Assembly (NCBI GenBank): GCA_934351255.1
Contig: CAKRJH010000006.1
Location: forward strand, 62,001-126,000
Direction: 5' to 3'
Length of the DNA: 64,000 bases
Source: an uncultured Lachnospiraceae bacterium
GTDB lineage: Bacteria > Bacillota > Clostridia > Lachnospirales > Lachnospiraceae
This document shows, piece by piece, positions 50,270 through 58,844 of this stretch; position 1 is the first letter of the stretch, and each line of letters starts with the position of its first letter. The notes beneath the pieces are model-generated. The model ran no database searches, was not told where the DNA came from, and saw nothing but the letters and a program-made list of their open reading frames with translations. The position numbers and the translations under genes were made by a program.

Positions 50270-52138
50270 TTGAAGAAAACAGAAAACAAGATAACAGAAG
50301 ACAAGAACATTAAGGAAGTAAAGGAAACCAAGGAGAAAAAGACCAGAAGAGCGCCAAGAAAGACGAAAACTGCTTCAGACAGCAAGGGAGCGGACAAGGC
50401 AGAGAAGGCGGACAAGACCGAGAAGAAAAAGGTCACCAGACCGAGAACCCGCAAGAAAAAAGAGCCGAAGCCGGAAGATTTTATCGGACATGGTCTCAAG
50501 ATCATCCCATTGGGTGGTCTGGAGCAGATCGGTATGAACATCACTGCCTTTGAGTATGAGGACAGCATTGTCGTAGTAGACTGCGGTATCTCATTCCCGG
50601 AGGATGACATGCTGGGAATCGACCTGGTCATTCCGGATGTGACATATCTCAAGGACAATATCGACAAAGTAAAGGGATTTGTGATCACCCACGGACATGA
50701 GGATCATATCGGTGCACTGCCGTATGTGCTTCAGGATGTCAATGCACCGGTGTATGCGACGCAGCTGACCATGGGATTGATCGAGAACAAATTAAAAGAG
50801 CATATTCTTCCAAAACCGATCAAGAAAAAGGTCGTCAAGTATGGACAGTCCATCAATCTCGGATGCTTCCGGATCGAGTTTATCCGCACGAATCACAGCA
50901 TTTCCGATGCGGCGGCTCTGGCCATCTTCACTCCGGCCGGCACGATCGTCCACACCGGAGACTTCAAGGTGGATTACACACCGGTCAAGGGAGAGCCGAT
51001 CGACCTGCAGCGTTTTGCGGAACTCGGCAAAAAGGGCGTGCTGGCGTTGATGGCGGACAGTACCAATGTCATGAAGAGTGGATATACGATGTCAGAGCGC
51101 TCCGTAGGAAAGAGCTTCGATGATATTTTTGCAGCCAATGAAAAACACCGTATCATTGTGGCAACCTTTGCCTCCAACGTAGACCGTGTACAGCAGATCG
51201 TCAATTCTGCGGTCAAGTACGGACGAAAAGTGGTCGTAGAGGGACGCAGCATGGTCAATGTGATCGGTACGGCGTCCGAACTGGGATATCTGGATGTACC
51301 GGACAATACCATGATCGATCTGGAACAGATGAAGAATTATGCGCCGGAGAAACTGGTGCTGATCACCACCGGAAGCCAGGGCGAGTCGATGGCCGCACTG
51401 TCCCGTATGGCAGCCAACATCCACCGCAAGGTGTCCATCGAGCCGGGGGATACGATCATCTTCAGTTCCCGTCCGATCCCGGGCAATGAAAAATCTGTCG
51501 CCAAGGTCATCAATGAGCTTTCTGCCAAGGGAGCCAATGTCATTGAGCAGAATACCCACGTGTCCGGCCATGCCAGCCGTGAGGAACTCAAGCTGATCTA
51601 TGCGCTGACCAAGCCAAAGTATGCGATCCCGGTACACGGTGAGTACCGTCATCTGAAGACACATGCCGAACTGGCACAACTGATGGGTGTTCCAAAGGAG
51701 AACACGGTGGTACTCAAATCCGGAGATGTCCTGGAGATTGATGAGAATCATGCATTGGTGGTTGACCAGGTGCAGGCACAGGGTATTATGGTAGACGGCC
51801 TGGGCGTGGGTGATGTCGGAAACATTGTCCTCAGAGATCGTCAGTATCTGTCCGAGAACGGGCTGATCATCATTGTGCTGACGCTGGAGAAATACACCAA
51901 CCAGCTTCTGGCAGGACCGGATATCGTCTCGCGTGGATTTGTCTATGTGCGGGAGTCTGAATACCTTATGGATGAGGCGCGCAGCATCGTGCTCTCCGCG
52001 GTAGAGCGGTGTCTGGACAACCAGGTGACAGACTGGTCCAAGATCAAGACCCTGATCAAGGATTCTCTGAGCGAATATCTGTGGAAGAAGATGCGCAGAA
52101 ATCCAATGATCCTTCCGGTGATCATGGAGGTCGAGTAA
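50270..52138 (+). CDS. rnj: Ribonuclease J
   Basis: The 622-residue beta-CASP metallo-beta-lactamase nuclease degrades and matures RNA with 5'-exo and endonuclease activity. The metal site is THGHEDHIGALPY, and later HTGDFKVDYTP and the beta-CASP block follow. The start is TTG with AGGTAGG upstream. An N-terminal extension of about 70 residues very rich in Lys and Glu precedes the core (KIIPLGGLEQIGMN), longer than in B. subtilis. The next gene is ylbF. Confidence 0.94.
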   Translation: MKKTENKITEDKNIKEVKETKEKKTRRAPRKTKTASDSKGADKAEKADKTEKKKVTRPRTRKKKEPKPEDFIGHGLKIIPLGGLEQIGMNITAFEYEDSIVVVDCGISFPEDDMLGIDLVIPDVTYLKDNIDKVKGFVITHGHEDHIGALPYVLQDVNAPVYATQLTMGLIENKLKEHILPKPIKKKVVKYGQSINLGCFRIEFIRTNHSISDAAALAIFTPAGTIVHTGDFKVDYTPVKGEPIDLQRFAELGKKGVLALMADSTNVMKSGYTMSERSVGKSFDDIFAANEKHRIIVATFASNVDRVQQIVNSAVKYGRKVVVEGRSMVNVIGTASELGYLDVPDNTMIDLEQMKNYAPEKLVLITTGSQGESMAALSRMAANIHRKVSIEPGDTIIFSSRPIPGNEKSVAKVINELSAKGANVIEQNTHVSGHASREELKLIYALTKPKYAIPVHGEYRHLKTHAELAQLMGVPKENTVVLKSGDVLEIDENHALVVDQVQAQGIMVDGLGVGDVGNIVLRDRQYLSENGLIIIVLTLEKYTNQLLAGPDIVSRGFVYVRESEYLMDEARSIVLSAVERCLDNQVTDWSKIKTLIKDSLSEYLWKKMRRNPMILPVIMEVE

Positions 52139-52178
52139 CTCTGTTTGAACGCAAATCGATGGAAGGCGGGGAGAAAAC

Positions 52179-52523
52179 ATGACAAATGAAACGAAAGTAT
52201 ATGTTTCGCAATTGATCGAGGCGATCAAGCGCAGTCCGGAATACGGACAGTACCGCAATCTGCTCAGCACTGTGAAACTGCAGCCGGAGCTGTATGACCG
52301 GATCGGTCAGTACCGAAGACGCAGTCTGCAGGTGCAGACCGGACATGGCTACAATGTGGCAGAGAGCATGGCAGGGCTCAATGCAGAATTTCAGGATCTG
52401 CAGGACAATCGTCTGGCCAATGAATTTATGGCTGCTGAGCATCAGTATGTGCGTATGATCCAGCAGGTGCAGGACAGCTTTTTGGAACAGGTGGAGATCG
52501 ATGTCAGCTTCCTGGAGGGCTGA
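52179..52523 (+). CDS. YlbF family regulator
   Basis: The 114-residue helical protein matches YlbF/YmcA (RicF/RicA), which in Bacillus form a complex that tunes RNase Y. The matching pattern is VSQLIEAIKRSPEYGQYRNL, then the FQDLQDNRLANEFMAAEHQYVRMI segment. Its place directly after RNase J supports an RNA-decay role. Confidence 0.85.
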   Translation: MTNETKVYVSQLIEAIKRSPEYGQYRNLLSTVKLQPELYDRIGQYRRRSLQVQTGHGYNVAESMAGLNAEFQDLQDNRLANEFMAAEHQYVRMIQQVQDSFLEQVEIDVSFLEG

Positions 52524-52533
52524 GGATGAGAGA

Positions 52534-52713
52534 ATGGTGATTATCATGTGGAAACGATTTATTTTGCGGATGATCAATATTACGGTAATGCTTCTGGTCT
52601 ACATTACATTATTTGTCGGAATTGTGTGGGGCTGCCGTTACAGTTACCGGTATGCATATGATTATTTTTCACACCGTACCACCGGGGTGGCACAGATTCA
52701 GAAAGGCAACTGA
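52534..52713 (+). CDS. Short single-pass membrane protein at the mltG position
   Basis: The 59-residue protein has one membrane helix (about 11-35) and then RYAYDYFSHRT before it stops. In related Lachnospiraceae, as recalled, the gene at this place encodes a truncated MltG-like protein with the same motif, and in Bacillus the position belongs to MltG (yrrL). The LysM-like and catalytic domains are absent. The frame is intact, so it could be a functional small membrane protein or a leftover. GAGG precedes the ATG at 52534; an ATG at 52546 is also possible. Confidence 0.6.
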   Translation: MVIIMWKRFILRMINITVMLLVYITLFVGIVWGCRYSYRYAYDYFSHRTTGVAQIQKGN

Positions 52714-52718
52714 CAGTT

Positions 52719-53381
52719 ATGATATTGGACGAACGATTATCGGTATTTATCGACAGCATGCAGTGGCAGATACCGGAACACATAAAGAGCCTGGAGCGTG
52801 AAGCTCTGGAACAGGAGGTGCCGATCATACGGCGCTCGATGCAGAGTCTGCTGGGATTCGTACTTTCCTGCAGACGGCCGCAGAGGATCCTGGAGATCGG
52901 CACAGCCGTCGGGTTTTCCAGCATCCTGATGAGTGAATATGCACCGCAGGCTGCGATTACGACAATCGAGAAGGTGCCCGCGCGTATTGTCGATGCGAAG
53001 CGGCATTTTGCGGAGTACCACAGGGAAGAGCAGATCACATTGCTCGAGGGAGACGCTCTGGAAGTGCTGGCCGGCCTGGTACAGCAGGAGCAGCAGTATG
53101 ATCTGATCTTTATGGATGCCGCCAAGGGACAGTATCTGAATTTTCTGCCTGATCTGCTGTGCCTGCTCGCACCGGACGGTATGCTGGTGACGGACAATGT
53201 CCTGCAGGATGGCGATGTGATCCAGTCACGGTTTGCAGTGACCAGAAGGGATCGGACTATTCACGGACGCATGAGGGAGTATCTGTACACACTGACCCAT
53301 CACAAACAGCTTCAGACAGTGATCCTGCCGGTTGGAGATGGGGCGGCGCTGTCGATCAGAACAGACAAAAAAGAAGGATGA
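52719..53381 (+). CDS. trmR: tRNA 5-hydroxyuridine methyltransferase
   Basis: The 220-residue class I SAM O-methyltransferase has the SAM loop RILEIGTAVGFSSILM, IFMDAAKGQY and DNVLQDGDV. It matches YrrM/TrmR, which methylates ho5U34 of tRNA to mo5U. It lies before the U32 protein TrhP, the same pair as in B. subtilis. It starts 6 bp after the previous gene. Confidence 0.9.
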   Translation: MILDERLSVFIDSMQWQIPEHIKSLEREALEQEVPIIRRSMQSLLGFVLSCRRPQRILEIGTAVGFSSILMSEYAPQAAITTIEKVPARIVDAKRHFAEYHREEQITLLEGDALEVLAGLVQQEQQYDLIFMDAAKGQYLNFLPDLLCLLAPDGMLVTDNVLQDGDVIQSRFAVTRRDRTIHGRMREYLYTLTHHKQLQTVILPVGDGAALSIRTDKKEG

Positions 53382-53386
53382 GAACT

Positions 53387-54634
53387 ATGTTAGCAAATGG
53401 TAAACCGGAATTACTGATCCCGGCCAGCAGCCTGGAGGTTTTAAAGGTAGCGGTGGCATATGGAGCGGACGCGGTATATATCGGAGGAGATATGTACGGA
53501 CTGCGTGCCAGAGCCAAGAATTTTTCCAAAGAGGATATGGCGGAGGGCATCCGTTATGCCCATGCTCATGGCAAGAGAGTCCATGTCACCGCCAATATCA
53601 CGGCACATAACCGTGATCTGGAGGGGATCCGCGGCTATCTGGAGGAACTGAAGCAGATGAAGCCGGATGCGCTGATCATTTCGGATCCCGGTGTATTTAT
53701 GATGGCAAGGGAGATCTGTCCGGAGATTGAGATCCATGTCAGCACACAGGCCAACAACACAAACTACGCGACTTACCGGTTCTGGCAGCAGATGGGAGCA
53801 AAGCGCGTGGTGTCAGCCAGAGAACTGTCGATCCGGGAGATTGAGGAAATCCGTCAGAACATTCCGGATGATCTGGAGATTGAGACATTCATTCACGGGG
53901 CAATGTGCATTTCCTATTCGGGACGCTGTCTGCTCAGCAATTATTTTACCGGGCGCGATGCCAATCTGGGAGCGTGCACCCATCCGTGCCGCTGGAAATA
54001 TTATATTACCGAGGAGAGCAGGCCGGGAGAGTATCTTCCGATCGAGGAAAATGAGCGCGGCACTTATATCTTCAACTCCAAGGATCTGTGCATGATCGAG
54101 CATATTCCGGATCTGGTGAAGGCAGGCATTGACAGCTACAAGATCGAGGGACGCATGAAGACGGCCCTGTATGTGGCGGATGTGGCCAGGACCTACCGGC
54201 AGGCGATCGATGATTATTTTGAGTCACCGGAACTGTATGAGTCGAAAAAGGGCTACTACATGGATGAGATCTCCAAGTGCACCTATCGTCAGTATACGAC
54301 CGGATTTTTCTACGGAAAGACGACACATGAGTCACAGATCTATGACAATAACACGTATGTCCGCAAATATGTCTACCTGGGCATTGTACGGGATGTGACA
54401 CCGGATGGATATGCGGTGATGGAACAGAGAAACAAATTCTGCGTGGGAGACCGGGTGGAAGTGATGAAGCCGGACGGACGCGATGTCGTGGCCACGGTGG
54501 AAGCGATGCGCGATGAGCAGGGACAGCTGATGACGAGCTGCCCGCATCCGCAGCAGTATATGGAAGTAAAGTTCAGCGAAGTACCGGACAAGATGAATCT
54601 GATCCGTGTCAAGGAAGCCACACCTCAGCAGTGA
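53387..54634 (+). CDS. trhP: U32 family tRNA uridine hydroxylase-like protein
   Basis: The 415-residue protein has the U32 signature ETFIHGAMCISYSGRCLLSN and begins PELLIPASSLEVLKVAV. TrhP-type U32 proteins, long called peptidases, hydroxylate U34 of tRNA, the substrate for TrmR next door. The clustered cysteines (near GACTHPCRW) fit an Fe-S site. The start at 53387 has AGAAGG. The operon neighbours agree with yrrM-yrrN/O. Confidence 0.9.
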   Translation: MLANGKPELLIPASSLEVLKVAVAYGADAVYIGGDMYGLRARAKNFSKEDMAEGIRYAHAHGKRVHVTANITAHNRDLEGIRGYLEELKQMKPDALIISDPGVFMMAREICPEIEIHVSTQANNTNYATYRFWQQMGAKRVVSARELSIREIEEIRQNIPDDLEIETFIHGAMCISYSGRCLLSNYFTGRDANLGACTHPCRWKYYITEESRPGEYLPIEENERGTYIFNSKDLCMIEHIPDLVKAGIDSYKIEGRMKTALYVADVARTYRQAIDDYFESPELYESKKGYYMDEISKCTYRQYTTGFFYGKTTHESQIYDNNTYVRKYVYLGIVRDVTPDGYAVMEQRNKFCVGDRVEVMKPDGRDVVATVEAMRDEQGQLMTSCPHPQQYMEVKFSEVPDKMNLIRVKEATPQQ

Positions 54635-54647
54635 GGAAGGGGAAAGG

Positions 54648-55628
54648 ATGCAAAAGATGGAGAAGAATGTTAGATTGCGTATTTTGTTGGTGATGCAGCT
54701 TCTGATGGAGCACACTGACGAGGAACATTGTGTGAGCATGCAGGATATCCTGCAGTGGCTGACCGATCACGGGGTAGCAGGTGAGAGAAAAAGTATCTAT
54801 GAGGATATCAAGGCATTGCAGGAATATGGGCTGGATGTGGAATATGACAAGGAGCTCAAGGGATACCGTGTGATCGACCGTCAGATGGAGCTGCCGGAGC
54901 TGAAAATGCTTGTCGATGCCGTGCAGACATCCAAGTTCATTACCCGCAAGAAGACCGAGCAGCTGATCCGGCAGCTTATGGAGTATGCGAGTGTGCATGA
55001 GAGACAGACGCTGCGCAGACAGATCTATACCGAGAAACCAAAGTCCGTGACGGCCAATGGCTACTACAGTCTGGATGCGATTCATCTGGCGATTGCCAGA
55101 AACTGTCAGATCTCATTTTGCTATTATGCGTGGAATCTGAAAAAGAAGCTGGAGGAAAAACATCCGGGACAGCGATATGTGCTCAGCCCATGGCTTCTGG
55201 TCTGGGAAGATGAAAACTACTATCTGGTAGCATGGGATGAGGAACTTCACCAGTTCAAGCATTTCCGTGTGGATAAGATCAGCGATGTGGAGCTGCTGGA
55301 GGAAGAACGCGAGGGAAAAGAGGCGTTTGAACAACTCGATGCAGCACATTACAGTACCAGTCATTTCGGGATGTACGGGGGCACGATTCAGCGCGTCAAT
55401 GTGCGGTTTGCCAATCATCTGGTCGGTGTCGTACTGGATCGTTTCGGCAGCCAGGTTACGATCTTTCCGGAGGAGGACGGCTACTTCAGTGTGAATCTGG
55501 AGGTGGCAGTCACTCCGCAGTTCTTTGGCTGGATCTTCGCATTGGGACAGGATGTCCGGATCATGACGCCGGAGGTGGCAGAGCAGATGAAAGAATGGTG
55601 TGAGAAGGCAGCAGCGCTGTATTCATAG
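54648..55628 (+). CDS. WYL domain transcriptional regulator
   Basis: The 326-residue protein has a winged helix-turn-helix (VSMQDILQWLTDHG, ERKSIYEDIKALQEYGL) and a WYL effector domain (about 135-210, YVLSPWLLVWEDENYYLVAW, FRVDKISDVELL). A conserved C-terminal part follows (FGSQVTIFPEEDGYFSVN). AAGGGG precedes the ATG at 54648. It is just upstream of the fucosidase and may regulate the sugar genes that follow; the ligand is unknown. Confidence 0.87.
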   Translation: MQKMEKNVRLRILLVMQLLMEHTDEEHCVSMQDILQWLTDHGVAGERKSIYEDIKALQEYGLDVEYDKELKGYRVIDRQMELPELKMLVDAVQTSKFITRKKTEQLIRQLMEYASVHERQTLRRQIYTEKPKSVTANGYYSLDAIHLAIARNCQISFCYYAWNLKKKLEEKHPGQRYVLSPWLLVWEDENYYLVAWDEELHQFKHFRVDKISDVELLEEEREGKEAFEQLDAAHYSTSHFGMYGGTIQRVNVRFANHLVGVVLDRFGSQVTIFPEEDGYFSVNLEVAVTPQFFGWIFALGQDVRIMTPEVAEQMKEWCEKAAALYS

Positions 55629-55673
55629 ACCAATGTAAAAGAAATTCTGAGACATAAAAAGGAGAATGTGCGT

Positions 55674-57131
55674 ATGACAGTTCAGGAAAAGTACATCAAA
55701 ATCGCCGATGAGGTGATCGATCAGGGGCCTTACAAACCGGATTGGATCTCTCTGTCGGACTTTGAGACGCCGAAGTGGCTCAAAAACGGCAAGTTCGGCA
55801 TCTTTATTCACTGGGGATTGTTCAGTGTGCCGGCATTTAACAATGAATGGTATTCCCGCAACATGTACATTCAGGACATGGAGGAGTGGGAGCATCACCG
55901 CAACACATTCGGGCCACACACAGAGTTTGGATACAAGGATTTTATTCCGATGTTTACTGCTCCGAAGTTCGATGCAAAAGAATGGGTCAGACTGTTTAAG
56001 GAGGCAGGCGCGCAGTATATTGTTCCTGTGGCAGAGCATCACGACGGATTTCAGATGTATGACACGGAGATCAGTAGCTGGAACAGTGTGGAGATGGGGC
56101 CAAAGCGGGATATCCTCGGAGAGATGAAACAGGCGGTCGAGGAGGAGGGACTGACCTTCTGCGAGTCGAACCACCGTGTGGAGCATGCCTTTTTCATGGG
56201 ACATGGAAAAGAGTTTGACAGTGATATCAAGGATCCGATGAAACTGGGCGATTTCTACTGGCCGGCTATGCCGGAACCGGACAATCAGGATCTGTACAGC
56301 CCGGCACCACCGGCGGAGTTCCTGGAGGACTGGCTGGCACGCAACATTGAGCTGGTGGAGAAATACCATCCGAACATGGTTTATTTTGACTGGTGGATCC
56401 AGCATGATTCTGTCAAGCCATATCTGAAGAAATTTGCAGCATATTATTATAACCGCGGTGTGCAGTGGGGGCAGCAGGTCTGCATTTCCTACAAGCATGA
56501 CGCGATGATGCTTGGAACCGGTGTGCTCGATATGGAGCGCGGACATTTTGCACAGGCCAAGCCGTTTGTATGGCAGGCGGATACGTCGATGGCATACAAC
56601 AGCTGGTGCTATACGGAGCAGAACCGCTTCAAGCCGACCAAGGAGATCATACAGGATCTGGTGGACATTGTGGCCAAGAACGGCTGTCTGCTGCTCAATG
56701 TGGGTCCAAAGGCGGATGGTACGATCTGTCAGGAGGAGCTGGATATTCTCAAGGGCATCGGCGACTGGATGAAAGTCAACGGAGAGTGCATCTACGGATC
56801 CCAGCCATGGCGTGTCCAGGAAGAGGGAAGCACCAAACTGGTAGAGGGTATGTTCTCCGAGGAAGGCCGCAATGCCTACGGCAACGATGATATCCGTTTT
56901 ACCTGCAAGTATGACTATCTGTATGTGATCGCCATGAATCAGGAGGAAGACGATATCCGCGTCTACAATCTGGGCGAGGACAGCAAGGACTTCCACCCGA
57001 TCATTCTGGAACTTAAGGCACTGGGATATGATGAGGAGCCGGCTTATGAGAGAGACGGCGAGAAGATGACGATCCATGCGCCGTTTGTTGACAGGAGTAT
57101 GCCAGTGGTATACCGCATAAAGATGAAGTAA
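55674..57131 (+). CDS. GH29 alpha-L-fucosidase
   Basis: The 485-residue protein matches GH29 (FGIFIHWGLFSVPAFNNEWY, KFDAKEWVRLFKEAGAQYIV, HHDGFQMYDTEISSWN). The nucleophile Asp is in VYFDWW. No signal peptide is present, so it acts on imported fucosyl-oligosaccharides. AAGGAG precedes the start; a GTG just upstream is less likely. It lies between the WYL regulator and leuA. Confidence 0.93.
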   Translation: MTVQEKYIKIADEVIDQGPYKPDWISLSDFETPKWLKNGKFGIFIHWGLFSVPAFNNEWYSRNMYIQDMEEWEHHRNTFGPHTEFGYKDFIPMFTAPKFDAKEWVRLFKEAGAQYIVPVAEHHDGFQMYDTEISSWNSVEMGPKRDILGEMKQAVEEEGLTFCESNHRVEHAFFMGHGKEFDSDIKDPMKLGDFYWPAMPEPDNQDLYSPAPPAEFLEDWLARNIELVEKYHPNMVYFDWWIQHDSVKPYLKKFAAYYYNRGVQWGQQVCISYKHDAMMLGTGVLDMERGHFAQAKPFVWQADTSMAYNSWCYTEQNRFKPTKEIIQDLVDIVAKNGCLLLNVGPKADGTICQEELDILKGIGDWMKVNGECIYGSQPWRVQEEGSTKLVEGMFSEEGRNAYGNDDIRFTCKYDYLYVIAMNQEEDDIRVYNLGEDSKDFHPIILELKALGYDEEPAYERDGEKMTIHAPFVDRSMPVVYRIKMK

Positions 57132-57152
57132 GAAGATTTGGAGGATTTTGTG

Positions 57153-58814
57153 ATGAAAGGTTATGAAAAGTATCGTAAAAGTTATTTCCTGCCACCGGAA
57201 AAGAGCATTGACTGGGTGAACAAGGATAGTATTGACACCCCGCCGGTATGGTGCAGCGTGGATCTGCGCGATGGAAACCAGGCATTGATCGAGCCGATGG
57301 GGCTTGAGGAAAAGGTAGAGTTTTTCAAAATGCTGGTGGAGATCGGCTTTAAGGAGATCGAGGTTGGATTCCCGGCAGCATCCGAGACAGAGTATAACTT
57401 TTTGCGCACCCTGATCGAACGTGATCTGATCCCGGACGATGTGACGGTGCAGGTGCTGACACAGGCCAGAGAACATATCATCCGTAAGACATTTGAGGCG
57501 ATCGACGGCGCGCCAAACGCCATCGTGCATGTCTACAATTCTACATCTGTAGCACAGAGAGAACAGGTCTTTAAAAAGTCCAGGGAGCAGATCAAGCAGA
57601 TCGCGGTAGATGGAGCGAAACTGCTCAGGGAGCTGGCGGCTGAAGTACACGGAAACATCCGCTTTGAGTACAGCCCGGAGAGTTTCCACGGAACAGAAGT
57701 CGATTATGCGGTGGAGGTCTGCAATGCGGTTCTGGATGTCTGGGAACCACAGGCGGACAAAAAGGCTGTCATCAATATTCCGTCTACTGTGGAAAATGCG
57801 ATGCCACATGTCTTTGCCAGTCAGGTAGAGTATGTCAGCAAGCATCTGAAACACAGAGAAAATGTGGTGCTGTCCCTGCATCCGCACAATGACCGTGGAT
57901 GTGGCGTGGCTGCCGCAGAACTGGGTGTACTGGCCGGAGCGGACCGTATCGAGGGAACGCTTTTTGGCAATGGTGAGAGAACCGGAAATATGGACATTGT
58001 CACCATGGCCATGAACATGTTCTCCCACGGAGTGGATCCGAAACTGGATTTTTCGGATATGAAGAAGATTGCAGAGACCTATGAGAGACTGACACAGATG
58101 ACGGTATCCATGCGTCAGCCATATGCCGGTGAACTGGTGTTTACCGCATTTTCGGGATCCCATCAGGATGCGATCTCCAAGGGAATGGCATGCCGTGAAG
58201 CGAGTCAGGATGAGACCTGGACTGTGCCATATCTGCCGATCGATCCGAAGGATGTCGGAAGAACCTACGATTCCGATGTCATCCGTATCAACAGCCAGTC
58301 CGGAAAGGGCGGTGTAGCCTATGTACTCAAACAGAGCTTTGGGCTGGTTGTGCCGGATAAGATGCGTGAGGAAGTGGGCTATCTGATGAAGGATGTCTCT
58401 GATCACCGTCATGCAGAGCTGACACCGCAGGAGATGCTCGATGTCTTCAAGGAGACGTATATTGAGCAGGAGAGCCGGTTTGGCATTCCGGAATGTCATT
58501 ACAAGCAGGAACATGGAATCCTGGCGACAGTGACTATCCGGCAGGGTGATAAAAAGACTGTGGTCGAGGCACATGGAAACGGACGTCTCAATGCTGTGAA
58601 CAATGCGATCAAGAAACATTTGGGACTGGAATATACTCTGGAGGAATACGAGGAACATTCTCTTTCCAAGCGTTCCAATGCACAGGCAATCAGCTACGTG
58701 GGGATTGTCGATAAGCAGGGAAAGATGTACTGGGGTGCCGGTACGGATTCCGATATCATTACGTCCTCTATCGCAGCGCTGGTTCATGCAGTGAACCGGC
58801 TGCTTGAAGCATAA
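57153..58814 (+). CDS. leuA: 2-isopropylmalate synthase
   Basis: The 553-residue enzyme condenses acetyl-CoA with 2-oxoisovalerate in leucine synthesis. It has the metal-binding start DLRDGNQALIEPM, the GNGERTGNMDIVTMAMNM segment and the C-terminal allosteric domain, the long form known from yeast and actinobacteria. GGAGG precedes the ATG at 57153; a TTG at 57138 is less likely. No other leu genes are near, so leuA stands alone here. Confidence 0.93.
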   Translation: MKGYEKYRKSYFLPPEKSIDWVNKDSIDTPPVWCSVDLRDGNQALIEPMGLEEKVEFFKMLVEIGFKEIEVGFPAASETEYNFLRTLIERDLIPDDVTVQVLTQAREHIIRKTFEAIDGAPNAIVHVYNSTSVAQREQVFKKSREQIKQIAVDGAKLLRELAAEVHGNIRFEYSPESFHGTEVDYAVEVCNAVLDVWEPQADKKAVINIPSTVENAMPHVFASQVEYVSKHLKHRENVVLSLHPHNDRGCGVAAAELGVLAGADRIEGTLFGNGERTGNMDIVTMAMNMFSHGVDPKLDFSDMKKIAETYERLTQMTVSMRQPYAGELVFTAFSGSHQDAISKGMACREASQDETWTVPYLPIDPKDVGRTYDSDVIRINSQSGKGGVAYVLKQSFGLVVPDKMREEVGYLMKDVSDHRHAELTPQEMLDVFKETYIEQESRFGIPECHYKQEHGILATVTIRQGDKKTVVEAHGNGRLNAVNNAIKKHLGLEYTLEEYEEHSLSKRSNAQAISYVGIVDKQGKMYWGAGTDSDIITSSIAALVHAVNRLLEA

Positions 58815-58844
58815 GACAAAAGATACAGCGACACAGGGAAAGGC

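Noticed and set aside
55623..58787. A 1054-codon open frame on the minus strand opposite the fucosidase and leuA genes
   Set aside because: The plus-strand genes are complete with clear motifs. The antisense frame has no recognisable domain, is His/Arg/Leu-rich and lacks a good start. It is open because of the plus-strand codon bias. The same holds for the long antisense frames under the YgiQ-type gene and galT.
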